In this document: piece after piece, positions 1 to 5,841 of the stretch
Layout of the letters: each line of letters begins with the position of its first letter
Position numbering within the stretch: the first letter of the stretch is position 1
DNA from: JBNJEA01 sp051745395
GTDB lineage: Bacteria; Desulfobacterota; Desulfobacteria; Desulfobacterales; Desulfosalsimonadaceae
Direction of reading: 5' to 3'
Assembly: GCA_051745395.1 (NCBI GenBank)
Contig: JBNJEA010000100.1
Span: forward strand, 1-11,251
DNA: 11,251 nucleotides
Position numbers and translations under genes: made by a program
Notes under the pieces: model-generated
Told to the model about the DNA's origin: nothing
What the model saw: only the letters and a program-made list of their open reading frames with translations
Database searches by the model: none

Positions 1-1
1 G

Positions 2-27
2 GCTGCATCTGACGCAGTAGATGCGGC
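2..27. repeat. Short inverted repeat (9-bp stem) at the left edge
   Basis: Bases 2-10 pair with 19-27 around an 8-base loop. If transcribed rightward the stem is complete with one G-U wobble; if transcribed leftward it has one mismatch. No T-run follows on either strand, so it is not a convincing terminator. It may belong to the 3' region of a gene beyond the left edge. Function unknown. Confidence 0.4.
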
Positions 28-47
28 AAAATTGGAAATCCCGGAGG

Positions 48-112
48 GTTTCAGATTTTTAAATATAAATTGCTATAATCCTTTACAAAATCATTTTTTA
101 AAAATCTGAAAC
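48..112. repeat. Perfect 16-bp inverted repeat with 33-base spacer
   Basis: The arm at 48-63 is the exact reverse complement of 97-112. After one mismatch a further 3 bp pair (44-46 with 114-116). The arms are AT-rich and the 33-base centre is very AT-rich. The repeat lies downstream of the DksA-like gene, which ends at 159 on the minus strand. It could be a bidirectional termination or mRNA-stabilising hairpin, or the ends of a tiny mobile-element remnant. No U-run follows the stem in either direction, so the terminator reading is weak. The pairing is seen directly; the role is not. Confidence 0.7.
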
Positions 113-131
113 GCTCAATTTAGGTCGGAGT

Positions 132-155
132 AAACAAAACCGGTGCAAAACCGGT
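132..155 (-). terminator. Possible weak terminator after the DksA-like gene
   Basis: Just past the stop codon of the DksA-like gene, reading the minus strand, ACCGG pairs with CCGGT across a 7-base loop (139-155) and is followed by the T-rich stretch TTTGTTTA. The stem has only 5 bp and the T-run is interrupted, so this is a weak candidate. The larger inverted repeat at 48-112 lies a little further downstream. Confidence 0.3.
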
Positions 156-158
156 CGC

Positions 159-503
159 CTATGCCCCCACCGCTTCGGCGCAACGAACGCAGAGTCGGGC
201 TTCGGGCATAATCAGCAATCGCTTGTACGGAATCGGATTTTCACATTGCTGACACATCCCGAAATCTTTGTCGTCAATATTTTGGAGTGCTTTTTCAAGC
301 CGGGTCAACAGTTGGCGGGATTTGTGCAGGGCGGCTTCATTGATGCTTTTGCTGTTTAAGGCTTCCATGCGGGAGAGCCGCCCAATGGCATTGTCCGGTG
401 AAATCGGCCGGGTCAGGTTTTCATACGCCTGGATGTCTTTTTTTAGCGTCTCAATTTTTTGTTCGATCTGTTCTTTCAGTTGCGCTTTCTGTTGGTTTTC
501 CAT
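159..503 (-). CDS. TraR/DksA family C4 zinc-finger protein
   Basis: A 114-residue protein of the TraR/DksA family. Such proteins enter the secondary channel of RNA polymerase and, with or without ppGpp, tune promoter opening; that is family knowledge. Residues about 1-78 look like the usual helical hairpin (rich in Gln, Glu and Lys), and the C-terminal zinc finger has four cysteines as C84-x2-C87 and C105-x2-C108, with IPYKRL between them as in the family. It is shorter than E. coli DksA (151 residues). The coiled-coil tip carries an NAIGRLSRMEA segment in place of the acidic DxxDxA tip of true DksA, so it may be a DksA-like variant not equivalent to DksA. The start ATG at 503 has only a poor Shine-Dalgarno. 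It follows the RRM gene by 88 bases and may share its promoter. Confidence 0.88.
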   Translation of the reverse strand: MENQQKAQLKEQIEQKIETLKKDIQAYENLTRPISPDNAIGRLSRMEALNSKSINEAALHKSRQLLTRLEKALQNIDDKDFGMCQQCENPIPYKRLLIMPEARLCVRCAEAVGA

Positions 504-522
504 GCAGCCGGTCCCGTGTATC

Positions 523-570
523 CCGGCATCGGCAGTGCACCAAAACGGTTTTTGGGCCCGCCGATGCCGG
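523..570 (-). repeat. Compound hairpin between the RRM gene and the DksA-like gene
   Basis: An 11-bp perfect GC-rich inverted repeat (523-533 with 560-570) encloses a second 6-bp stem (CCAAAA at 540-545 with TTTTGG at 550-555). In minus-strand RNA the structure begins 21 bases after the RRM stop codon and ends about 20 bases before the DksA-like start codon. No U-run follows, so it is not a normal intrinsic terminator. A processing site, mRNA-stability element, translation-controlling leader or REP-like sequence are possible readings. The pairing is seen; the role is inference. Confidence 0.7.
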
Positions 571-591
571 CGAATAAATTTCGTTTCAGAT

Positions 592-864
592 TTAATACCG
601 TTTTTTCTTGCGGGATTTTTTCCCCCCCGGATCCGCCGGGTTGACCTTGATATTCCGGCTGTCCAAGGCCTTGCCGTTTAACGCCTTAATGGCCTGATCG
701 GCCTCCGAGTTGTTGGGCATTTCAATGAAGCCAAATCCCTTCGAGCGTCCGGAAAAACGATCGGTGATCACTTTGGCGTTTTCCACTTCCCCGTATTCCG
801 CAAAGAGCGTGGTGAGTTCGTCGGCCGTCACATTATATGATAAGTTTCCGATATAAATATTCAT
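592..864 (-). CDS. Single-RRM RNA-binding protein
   Basis: A 90-residue protein made of one RNA recognition motif and a short basic tail. RNP2 is seen at residues 3-8 (IYIGNL) and RNP1 at 42-49 (KGFGFIEM), with the usual beta-alpha-beta-beta-alpha-beta spacing. The last ten residues (GKKSRKKKRY) are strongly basic and may add RNA affinity. Bacterial single-RRM proteins of this size are cytoplasmic single-stranded RNA binders, in some bacteria linked to cold or stress adaptation. The start was placed at the ATG at 864 because AAAGGA lies about 6 bases upstream and the protein begins directly with beta strand 1; an in-frame ATG five codons earlier overlaps that ribosome binding site. A good extended -10 promoter lies upstream. 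The DksA-like gene follows and is probably co-transcribed. Confidence 0.93.
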   Translation of the reverse strand: MNIYIGNLSYNVTADELTTLFAEYGEVENAKVITDRFSGRSKGFGFIEMPNNSEADQAIKALNGKALDSRNIKVNPADPGGKKSRKKKRY

Positions 865-886
865 TTGCCATCCTTTCATGATTTTC

Positions 887-926
887 GTGCTATCAATTTA
901 TCAAATCAGTTGCTCAATTATAGCAC
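887..926. repeat. Inverted repeat overlapping the RRM-gene -10 box
   Basis: GTGCTAT (887-893) and ATAGCAC (920-926) are exact reverse complements. The match continues inward through AATT (895-898 with 916-919) with one bulged base. One arm covers the extended -10 element of the RRM gene and the other lies in its expected 5' leader. It could be an operator, or a hairpin if transcription starts further upstream. Self-control by the RRM protein would fit but is only inference. Confidence 0.55.
917..925 (-). promoter_or_regulatory. Extended -10 promoter for the RRM gene
   Basis: On the minus strand TGCTATAAT occurs at 925-917: a perfect -10 hexamer preceded by the TGn extension. No good -35 box is present at 17-18 bases, which is usual for extended -10 promoters. 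Initiation would be near 910, giving a leader of roughly 46 bases before the ATG at 864. The element is inside an inverted repeat (887-926). Confidence 0.55.
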
Positions 927-1064
927 CAAAATCGAGAACTGATGACCGGACACCGTTTTTGGCATGCAGTGATGCCCGAAGTGCTGTCTGTATTTAAAAA
1001 TGAATTATGCCATATTCTTCGCCGAAATGAAAAGGGATTTAAAGCCAAAAGGGCAAACGGGTGT

Positions 1065-1487
1065 TTACTGCCGGTCGGAATCGACTTTTTTCCGGTAGGC
1101 CTTGATCCGGCCCCGCCGGATTTTGCTGTCAATCCGTTTCCGGCGTGCGCCGATACCCGGGGAGGTGGCTTTGCGCTTTTTCGGCACGGTGGATGCGCTT
1201 TTGATCATTTTCTCCAGTCGTGCCAGTGCATCCGCCCGGTTTTGTTCCCGGCTGCGATGGCACTGGGATTTAATGACAATCTCACCGGATTTGGTCAAAC
1301 GCCCATCGTTTCGCTTCAGCAGACGCGATTTGTAAATTTCCGGCAGCGAGGACGCCCGGATATCAAATCGCAGGCACACGGCGGTGGCCGTCTTGTTGAC
1401 ATGCTGACCTCCCGCCCCTTTCGCGCCGGTGACCGTTATTTCGATTTCATTGTCCGGGATGATGACTTTGTTGGATATTTTCAGCAT
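1065..1487 (-). CDS. arfB: Peptidyl-tRNA hydrolase ArfB (ribosome rescue)
   Basis: A 140-residue class I release-factor-like protein that enters stalled ribosomes on mRNAs lacking a stop codon and hydrolyses peptidyl-tRNA. The GGQ motif is at residues 26-28 inside GAGGQHVNKT, followed by the family's LRFDIRASSLPE segment at 39-50. The C-terminal 40 residues are rich in Lys and Arg, as in the ArfB tail that occupies the mRNA entry channel. The length equals that of E. coli ArfB (YaeJ, 140 residues), and the N-terminus (MLKISNKVIIPDNEIEIT) aligns with it, which is why the start was placed at 1487 and not at the in-frame start 20 codons upstream. No clear Shine-Dalgarno precedes either start. 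A strong terminator ends the preceding gene only about 70 bases upstream, so arfB needs its own promoter or depends on read-through. Confidence 0.93.
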   Translation of the reverse strand: MLKISNKVIIPDNEIEITVTGAKGAGGQHVNKTATAVCLRFDIRASSLPEIYKSRLLKRNDGRLTKSGEIVIKSQCHRSREQNRADALARLEKMIKSASTVPKKRKATSPGIGARRKRIDSKIRRGRIKAYRKKVDSDRQ

Positions 1488-1504
1488 GTTCGGTACCAAA
1501 TCAA

Positions 1505-1524
1505 TTCCGTGTTCGGATACGGAA
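1505..1524 (-). repeat. Small hairpin in the arfB leader
   Basis: TTCCGT (1505-1510) and ACGGAA (1519-1524) form a 6-bp stem with an 8-base loop, ending 17 bases upstream of the arfB start codon. It lies between the upstream terminator and the gene. It could affect translation, since no clear ribosome binding site is visible. The stem is short and may be chance. Confidence 0.35.
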
Positions 1525-1559
1525 GAAAACCGGCTCGCCCCATCCATATCATTGCCGCT

Positions 1560-1600
1560 AAAAAAAAAGCAACAATGTATACAAAAAAATACATTGCTGC
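1560..1600 (-). terminator. Strong intrinsic terminator after the diguanylate cyclase gene
   Basis: Read on the minus strand, bases 1600-1589 pair with 1580-1569 to give a 12-bp stem with one G-U wobble and an 8-base loop, followed at once by nine T residues (1568-1560). This is a textbook Rho-independent terminator. It acts only on minus-strand transcription, because the plus strand has the run as A before the stem. It closes the diguanylate cyclase transcript and separates it from arfB. Confidence 0.88.
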
Positions 1601-1668
1601 TTCATTCTCGACGGATTTTTCTCTGGCGGCGGTTACAACTTTTGTCCGATGGATGCGAAATGGCGCCG

Positions 1669-2865
1669 CTAGGATGCCCTGGCCTGCCGGAACCTGGGAT
1701 GGGGCGTCAGCGGCATTTCCGTGTTTTTGATCCGGCTGGCCTTGAAAACACCGAGTCGATCGTCTGCGTGTTTTAGCAGCGCATCCGGACGGCTTTGCTG
1801 GATTTCTTCCATGCCGGCGATTCCGTAGCTTAAAGAAATTTTTACTTCCCTGCCCTGGTATTGCATCGGTTTTTGCTCAAGGCTGTCTCTGACCCGCCGG
1901 ATCATATTTTCTGAGGCCTCTGCCTGGGTTTCCGGCAGAAGAACCACAAATTCATCGCCGGCAAAACGGGATACGATATCTTCTTTCCGGCTCATGGATT
2001 CGAGTTTTCCGGCCACAAATTGCAGGGCCTTGTCCCCGCATTCGTGGCCATGCTCTTCATTGATCTGCTTGAAACCGTCTAAATCGATAAATATCACGGA
2101 AAGATCCTTGCTATGGCGTTGTGCACGGCCAAATTCCCGGTGCAATGCGGTTTCAAAAGACCGGCGGTTTATAAGCCCTGTCAACGGGTCGTGATAGGCA
2201 AAAAAATTGAGCCGTTCATGGGCGGCCACATTGGACAGGCACAAGGATACCTTTGTCATGAACTGTTCGAACAGACTGGTATCCTGGTGGGGATCAAACC
2301 GTGTGGACGTGTAGTCGCCCATATTCAGACTGCCGACGATTTTGCGGTCGAGACAAAGCGGTACCAAAGCCATGGAGCGGAGGGGATAATGACGATTGCG
2401 GGGAAAAAATACCGAATAGGGCGAAAGGTATGTATTGACAAGCTGCGGGGTGGCTGCAGATCCTAGATACCGGCTAAATTCCCGCTGTTTGACGAAACGG
2501 GTCTGCGATTCGATACACTGACAATCCCGGACCCGGTTGACAAGATCGGCCAGCGGGCTGTTTTCGATCACAGACAGCCAGACATAGGGAATCTCGAAGA
2601 CTTGGCTGATTTCGTTTAACAAAATTTCAAAAAAATCGTTAAAATTGAGAATCGTTAAAATCTTGGATTCAATTTCGGCAAACTTGCGTTGTGTCTCTTC
2701 ATTGTCCCGCATTCGTTTGAAAATCGATTCAAAATCGCTCATTTTCATGATTTTGAGCAATTCTGAACCCGTCATCCGGCACGGTTCGCCGTTGACACGT
2801 TTCCTGTGTTCGTATGCCTCGAGAAACCGGTTGACTTTTTCCTGGTTGCACCCTTTTTTCACCAT
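1669..2865 (-). CDS. Diguanylate cyclase with DUF484/GAF-like sensor domain
   Basis: A 398-residue soluble protein predicted to make cyclic di-GMP from two GTP. Residues about 43-215 resemble the DUF484/GAF-like domain, with the SMALVPL...VGSLNMGD pattern at 164-184 and an F-D-P-H-Q-D-T segment at 190-196. The GGDEF domain covers about 216-385: FIDLDGFKQIN (259-269) holds the metal-binding Asp, the signature is AGDEF (302-306, the common Ala variant), and an inhibitory I-site RKED (293-296) sits exactly five residues before it, so product inhibition is expected. The usual LYxAK near the end is altered to LGVFK (371-375). No membrane segment is visible. The start at 2865 was chosen for its GAGG ribosome binding site 7 bases upstream; a TTG codon seven codons earlier is less likely. 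It lies downstream of the histidine kinase gene and ends at a strong terminator. Confidence 0.92.
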   Translation of the reverse strand: MVKKGCNQEKVNRFLEAYEHRKRVNGEPCRMTGSELLKIMKMSDFESIFKRMRDNEETQRKFAEIESKILTILNFNDFFEILLNEISQVFEIPYVWLSVIENSPLADLVNRVRDCQCIESQTRFVKQREFSRYLGSAATPQLVNTYLSPYSVFFPRNRHYPLRSMALVPLCLDRKIVGSLNMGDYTSTRFDPHQDTSLFEQFMTKVSLCLSNVAAHERLNFFAYHDPLTGLINRRSFETALHREFGRAQRHSKDLSVIFIDLDGFKQINEEHGHECGDKALQFVAGKLESMSRKEDIVSRFAGDEFVVLLPETQAEASENMIRRVRDSLEQKPMQYQGREVKISLSYGIAGMEEIQQSRPDALLKHADDRLGVFKASRIKNTEMPLTPHPRFRQARAS

Positions 2866-2925
2866 CTGCCACCTCATTGCGGACAAAATTGACAGCCATC
2901 CGACCGGAAACCCCGTCGGAAAAAC

Positions 2926-2934
2926 TTAATAGCA
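2926..2934 (-). promoter_or_regulatory. Possible extended -10 promoter for the diguanylate cyclase gene
   Basis: On the minus strand TGCTATTAA (2934-2926) resembles an extended -10 element with four of six hexamer matches, with a leader of about 54 bases before the start at 2865. No convincing -35 box was seen. Low confidence. Confidence 0.25.
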
Positions 2935-3118
2935 AAATTAGTGCCAAAAAAGGAAAGTCGGGCCATATAGCCGATTCGCCGATATGGGTCACCGGCAAGA
3001 CCCTTTGGCGGGCGATCATCAAGACAACGAAGATACCAGAGACCGAAGAGGGCATTTACATTTTCATACATAGATTGAGCGATTTTGAACCAAAGTCCTC
3101 CGGTTATGTTGTTGTTTT

Positions 3119-3146
3119 GTATAACACGTATACAATCGTATACATG
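3119..3146. promoter_or_regulatory. GTATAC repeat cluster, candidate operator
   Basis: The decamers at 3127-3136 and 3137-3146 share CGTATACA and are spaced exactly 10 bp, one helical turn. A related GTATAA lies 9 bp before the first copy (3119-3124). GTATAC is itself palindromic, so the two copies form a helically phased pair of dyads about 260 bases upstream of the diguanylate cyclase start. Such a layout suits a DNA-binding regulator, but no regulator gene is nearby. Confidence 0.35.
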
Positions 3147-3201
3147 CGATAGATACCAACGGTGGCGAAAAAATTGCATCCGGTTGGAAAGGCTGGTCTG
3201 T

Positions 3202-5571
3202 TTAATGCCGCGGCGTTTCAACACCGCGACTTTCATCGCTGACCGGCAGGGTGACCTGGATTGTCGTGCCGTTATCGGGTCGGGAGGAAAACCAGAATTG
3301 TCCGCCGCAGATTTCCACGCGTTCCTGCATGCTTTGCAGGCCGTAGCCACTGGGACCGGTCCGGTTTTCCAGTAAATGCCGGGCATCAAAACCGGTGCCG
3401 TTGTCCTGGACCACCAGCCGAATCCCGGAATCCACCCGCTTTAACTGCAAGCAGATGGTATCGCCCTGGCTGTGCTTGGCGGCATTGTTGAGCGCTTCCT
3501 GCAGGACGCGGTAAATTACGATCTTGAATGAATCGGGGATTTCGCTTTCATTAAGGTCGATGACTTTTTCGAGATTGATATCGGGATACGATTCCTGAAA
3601 GGAGCGGGTATACCATTCAATGGTCGACAACAGTCCCAGATCATCGAGCATCATGGGCCGCAAGCGGGCGGAAATCCGTTTCGATTCCTTGATCGTATTC
3701 TGCAGGTGTCCGATGAGGTTGTAGAGTGGATTGTACTCACAATCCGGATCTGATTCCAGTTTTTCAGCCCGGTCTTCCAGGCTGAACTTGATTGCGGCCA
3801 GGCTGGCCCCGACGCTGTCATGGAGCTCATTGGCCACGGTCTGTCGATCATTTTCAAGGATTTCCAGTGTCTTTCGGGAAAGCTCCTTGAGCCGGGCCTG
3901 CGAGATCCGGAGTTTTTCCTCGGCGGTTTTGCGCTGACTGATATCAATGCCGATGCCGATCTGGGAGCCGTCGGAAAGGCGAACATTGGCCCATGAAGCG
4001 TCGATATCGTTTCCGTTGCGGCACCGGACCCGGAAATCCTGCCAACCGGCTGCAGCCGAGCGCATAAAACGCCAGACCATTTTCCGATATTGCGGATCGG
4101 GGTAGCAAGCGGCCATGATATCCATATGCTGCAACTCATCGAGACGCCATCCGATGACACGTTCAAATTCCCGGTTAACAAGAAACACGTTGCCCCGGGT
4201 GTCATAAAAAACCAACATCACGGGAATATGATCGAAAATCTTCTGCAGGATCTCGTTTTGATTCTGCAGTTCTTTTTCCATGACCTTCTTGTCGGTGATA
4301 TCGCGCACCACGATAACCGATCCGGTGATCGTGCCGGTTGCGCTTCTTACCGGAACGGCATTGTATTGCCGGTACCGAAGCGCACCGGTTTTTATGTCCT
4401 CAATGATTTCTTCATCCTCTATGGTGTCACCGTTTAACGCCCGCAATAACGGGTTTTCGTCAAGCAATCGGGAACGACCGTCGGCCGTATAGGGCTGCAG
4501 CCGGGACTCAATATCGGTGACGTGTCGACAGCTGTAGTGTTCATCGACTTGAAGGCCGTCTAAAGCGGCCTGGTTGACCAGGGTGATGTTGCCCCGGGCA
4601 TCGCTGAACCATACCTCCTCCACCATGCTGTCGAGCAGCGCCGTCAACCAGTCCCGCTCCTGCTGCAGGGCATGGCGGGCGGCTTCGAGTTCCGTGGTCC
4701 GGGCATGGACCCGCTTTTCCATTTCCGAGCGGGCCTGGCGAAGCTCTTTTTGCACCTGCTTTTCACGGGTCAAATCCTGCATAGTCACGATGGCCAGCAA
4801 AGGACGTCCGTCTTTTCCGTACGCCGGGGCTCCGCCGTAGGAAACGACCCGCTGCGCCCCGGTATCCTTCCGGATCAGCTTCACCTGCAGCCCGGAAAAC
4901 GCCTCACCTTCTAAGATGCGGTTCAATGGCCAGTGTTGGACGGAAAGGGGCTGGTCGGACAGATCCCGCAATTCAAACCATTCCAAATATTGCCGGATGT
5001 TTGCGCACATTTCCGAATCCCGGGTGAAACCGTGGAGTTTCAACGCCGCCCGGTTGGTTTTGATCAAACGCCCGTGAACATCAAAAATGCACATGCCTTC
5101 GGTCATGGCATTGATGACGCCCTCGAGTTCGGCGACCGTTTTTTCCATCCGTTCCAGCTGCCGTTGCCGGTCCCGGTCTTCCACCTGCTTGTCGGTTATA
5201 TCTTTAAAAAGGACACAAATGCCGTCCGGTCCGGGATAGCAGCGGCACTCAAGCCAGATCTGCAACGGCGGGTAAAAAGCTTCAAAACAAACGGTTTGCC
5301 GGCTATCCTGAACCGCTGCAAAATGTTTTTCAAGCATGGTGTCCAGGGCCTCGGGAAATGCGTCAAAAAACTGACGACCCGTAAGACGATCTTTTGACCG
5401 ATCGAGCAGACAAGCGCCTGCCGGATTGACATAAAAGATCCGCCAATTGCCATCAATACAGAGAAAACCATCGGTCAACCCCTCTATGATGGCATAAAAC
5501 GGGCTGTCAAACACATCCTGATCTGCCGAACTCGCCATTGCGGATTTAGAATTAAAATCCTGGAACATCAT
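3202..5571 (-). CDS. Cytoplasmic multi-PAS sensor histidine kinase, NarL/UhpB type (HisKA_3)
   Basis: A 789-residue kinase without any membrane segment, so it should sense an internal signal. Four PAS-like domains lie at about 20-125, 148-268, 308-428 and 442-545, each ending in a DIT, DLT or DIS turn and joined by charged coiled-coil linkers (128-147, 268-306, 428-442, 546-575). The dimerisation and phosphoacceptor region is of the HisKA_3 type: NELHDSVG has the phosphorylated His at 584. The ATPase domain shows an N box (QEALNNAAKH, 691-700), a G1 box (DNGTGF, 723-728) and a G2 box (GYGLQSM, 742-748). Family members phosphorylate LuxR/NarL-type response regulators. None is encoded in the window, so this is an orphan kinase here. 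The start at 5571 has GGAAG 7 bases upstream; a second ATG follows immediately. No haem- or flavin-binding residues could be assigned to the PAS domains with confidence. Confidence 0.95.
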   Translation of the reverse strand: MMFQDFNSKSAMASSADQDVFDSPFYAIIEGLTDGFLCIDGNWRIFYVNPAGACLLDRSKDRLTGRQFFDAFPEALDTMLEKHFAAVQDSRQTVCFEAFYPPLQIWLECRCYPGPDGICVLFKDITDKQVEDRDRQRQLERMEKTVAELEGVINAMTEGMCIFDVHGRLIKTNRAALKLHGFTRDSEMCANIRQYLEWFELRDLSDQPLSVQHWPLNRILEGEAFSGLQVKLIRKDTGAQRVVSYGGAPAYGKDGRPLLAIVTMQDLTREKQVQKELRQARSEMEKRVHARTTELEAARHALQQERDWLTALLDSMVEEVWFSDARGNITLVNQAALDGLQVDEHYSCRHVTDIESRLQPYTADGRSRLLDENPLLRALNGDTIEDEEIIEDIKTGALRYRQYNAVPVRSATGTITGSVIVVRDITDKKVMEKELQNQNEILQKIFDHIPVMLVFYDTRGNVFLVNREFERVIGWRLDELQHMDIMAACYPDPQYRKMVWRFMRSAAAGWQDFRVRCRNGNDIDASWANVRLSDGSQIGIGIDISQRKTAEEKLRISQARLKELSRKTLEILENDRQTVANELHDSVGASLAAIKFSLEDRAEKLESDPDCEYNPLYNLIGHLQNTIKESKRISARLRPMMLDDLGLLSTIEWYTRSFQESYPDINLEKVIDLNESEIPDSFKIVIYRVLQEALNNAAKHSQGDTICLQLKRVDSGIRLVVQDNGTGFDARHLLENRTGPSGYGLQSMQERVEICGGQFWFSSRPDNGTTIQVTLPVSDESRGVETPRH
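3209..3228 (-). repeat. Hairpin at the 3' end of the histidine kinase gene
   Basis: On the minus strand bases 3228-3221 pair with 3216-3209 (8 bp with one G-U wobble) around a 4-base loop, within the last codons of the kinase gene. No U-run follows, so it is not a typical terminator, but it may protect the 3' end of the message or arise from codon choice. Confidence 0.35.
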
Positions 5572-5600
5572 GTCGATTCTTCCGAAAATGTCAAAAACCG

Positions 5601-5620
5601 GCGCAATTTGTTAATTGCGC
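5601..5620. promoter_or_regulatory. Perfect palindrome 29 bases upstream of the histidine kinase start
   Basis: GCGCAATT and AATTGCGC are exact reverse complements separated by TGTT. Next to it a 9-base near-palindrome CCGATTCGG lies at 5623-5631. In minus-strand RNA the 8-bp stem is followed by CGG and then TTTTT, so it could terminate transcription arriving from the upstream operon or fold in the kinase leader. As DNA it could be an operator. The symmetry is certain; which use applies is not. Confidence 0.5.
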
Positions 5621-5698
5621 AACCGATTCGGCTCCCCTATCCCGCGTTTTGCTATTTTCGTTCAGGCACTAAAACCGTTAAAATTAAAAATAGTAAAA

Positions 5699-5714
5699 AT
5701 AACTTGCCAGTTAT
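5699..5714. promoter_or_regulatory. Palindrome ATAACT-N4-AGTTAT, candidate operator
   Basis: A 16-base dyad with perfect 6-base arms lies in the AT-rich stretch between the enoyl-CoA hydratase gene and the histidine kinase gene. The size and symmetry suit a dimeric regulator. The stem has a single G-C pair per arm, so despite T-rich sequence after it on the minus strand it is a poor terminator. Confidence 0.35.
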
Positions 5715-5841
5715 CGAAACGCAATACAATTTATTCGAATTTTGGTCTGTTTCGGATCTTAATTGCATAGACAGCGGCGCAAGGCGGAAAAAAGACATCG
5801 AAAAAAGACGTAGAAAAGTGTCGCAGGAGGTGTCGAAGGCA

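Larger units (their letters stand above)
2866..3201. other. 336-base gap between the histidine kinase and diguanylate cyclase genes
   Basis: No gene is supported here. A 65-codon minus-strand reading frame from 3071 has no ribosome binding site and no family resemblance. The gap holds a GTATAC-repeat cluster (3119-3146), a hairpin-capable stretch (CCATAT at 2963-2968 with ATATGG at 2982-2987), a short CCGAC/GTCGG inverted repeat (2900-2919) and a possible extended -10 promoter near 2926-2934. The length suggests that the cyclase has its own regulated leader. A cyclic di-GMP riboswitch was looked for and its core sequence was not found. Confidence 0.5.

Noticed and set aside
2..109. Plus-strand frame open from the left edge, which could be the tail of a gene ending at 109
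   Set aside because: Only 35 codons before a stop, a length easily open by chance. The second half is AT-rich and lies inside the inverted repeat. It cannot be told apart from noise without the sequence to the left.
961..976. Hairpin GGCAT-N6-ATGCC upstream of the RRM promoter
   Set aside because: Only a 5-bp stem, and followed by A and not U on the minus strand. Not convincing as a terminator for arfB.
942..1730. Long plus-strand reading frame (262 codons) opposite arfB
   Set aside because: It overlaps arfB entirely on the other strand and runs into the cyclase gene. The translation shows no family resemblance, while arfB matches residue by residue.
2950..3030. Possible cyclic di-GMP riboswitch upstream of the diguanylate cyclase gene
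   Set aside because: Stem-forming sequence is present, but the conserved core of the GEMM class was not found on the transcribed strand.
2874..3071. Small minus-strand frame of 65 codons in the gap before the cyclase gene
   Set aside because: No ribosome binding site before its ATG, no recognisable family and no clear coding bias.
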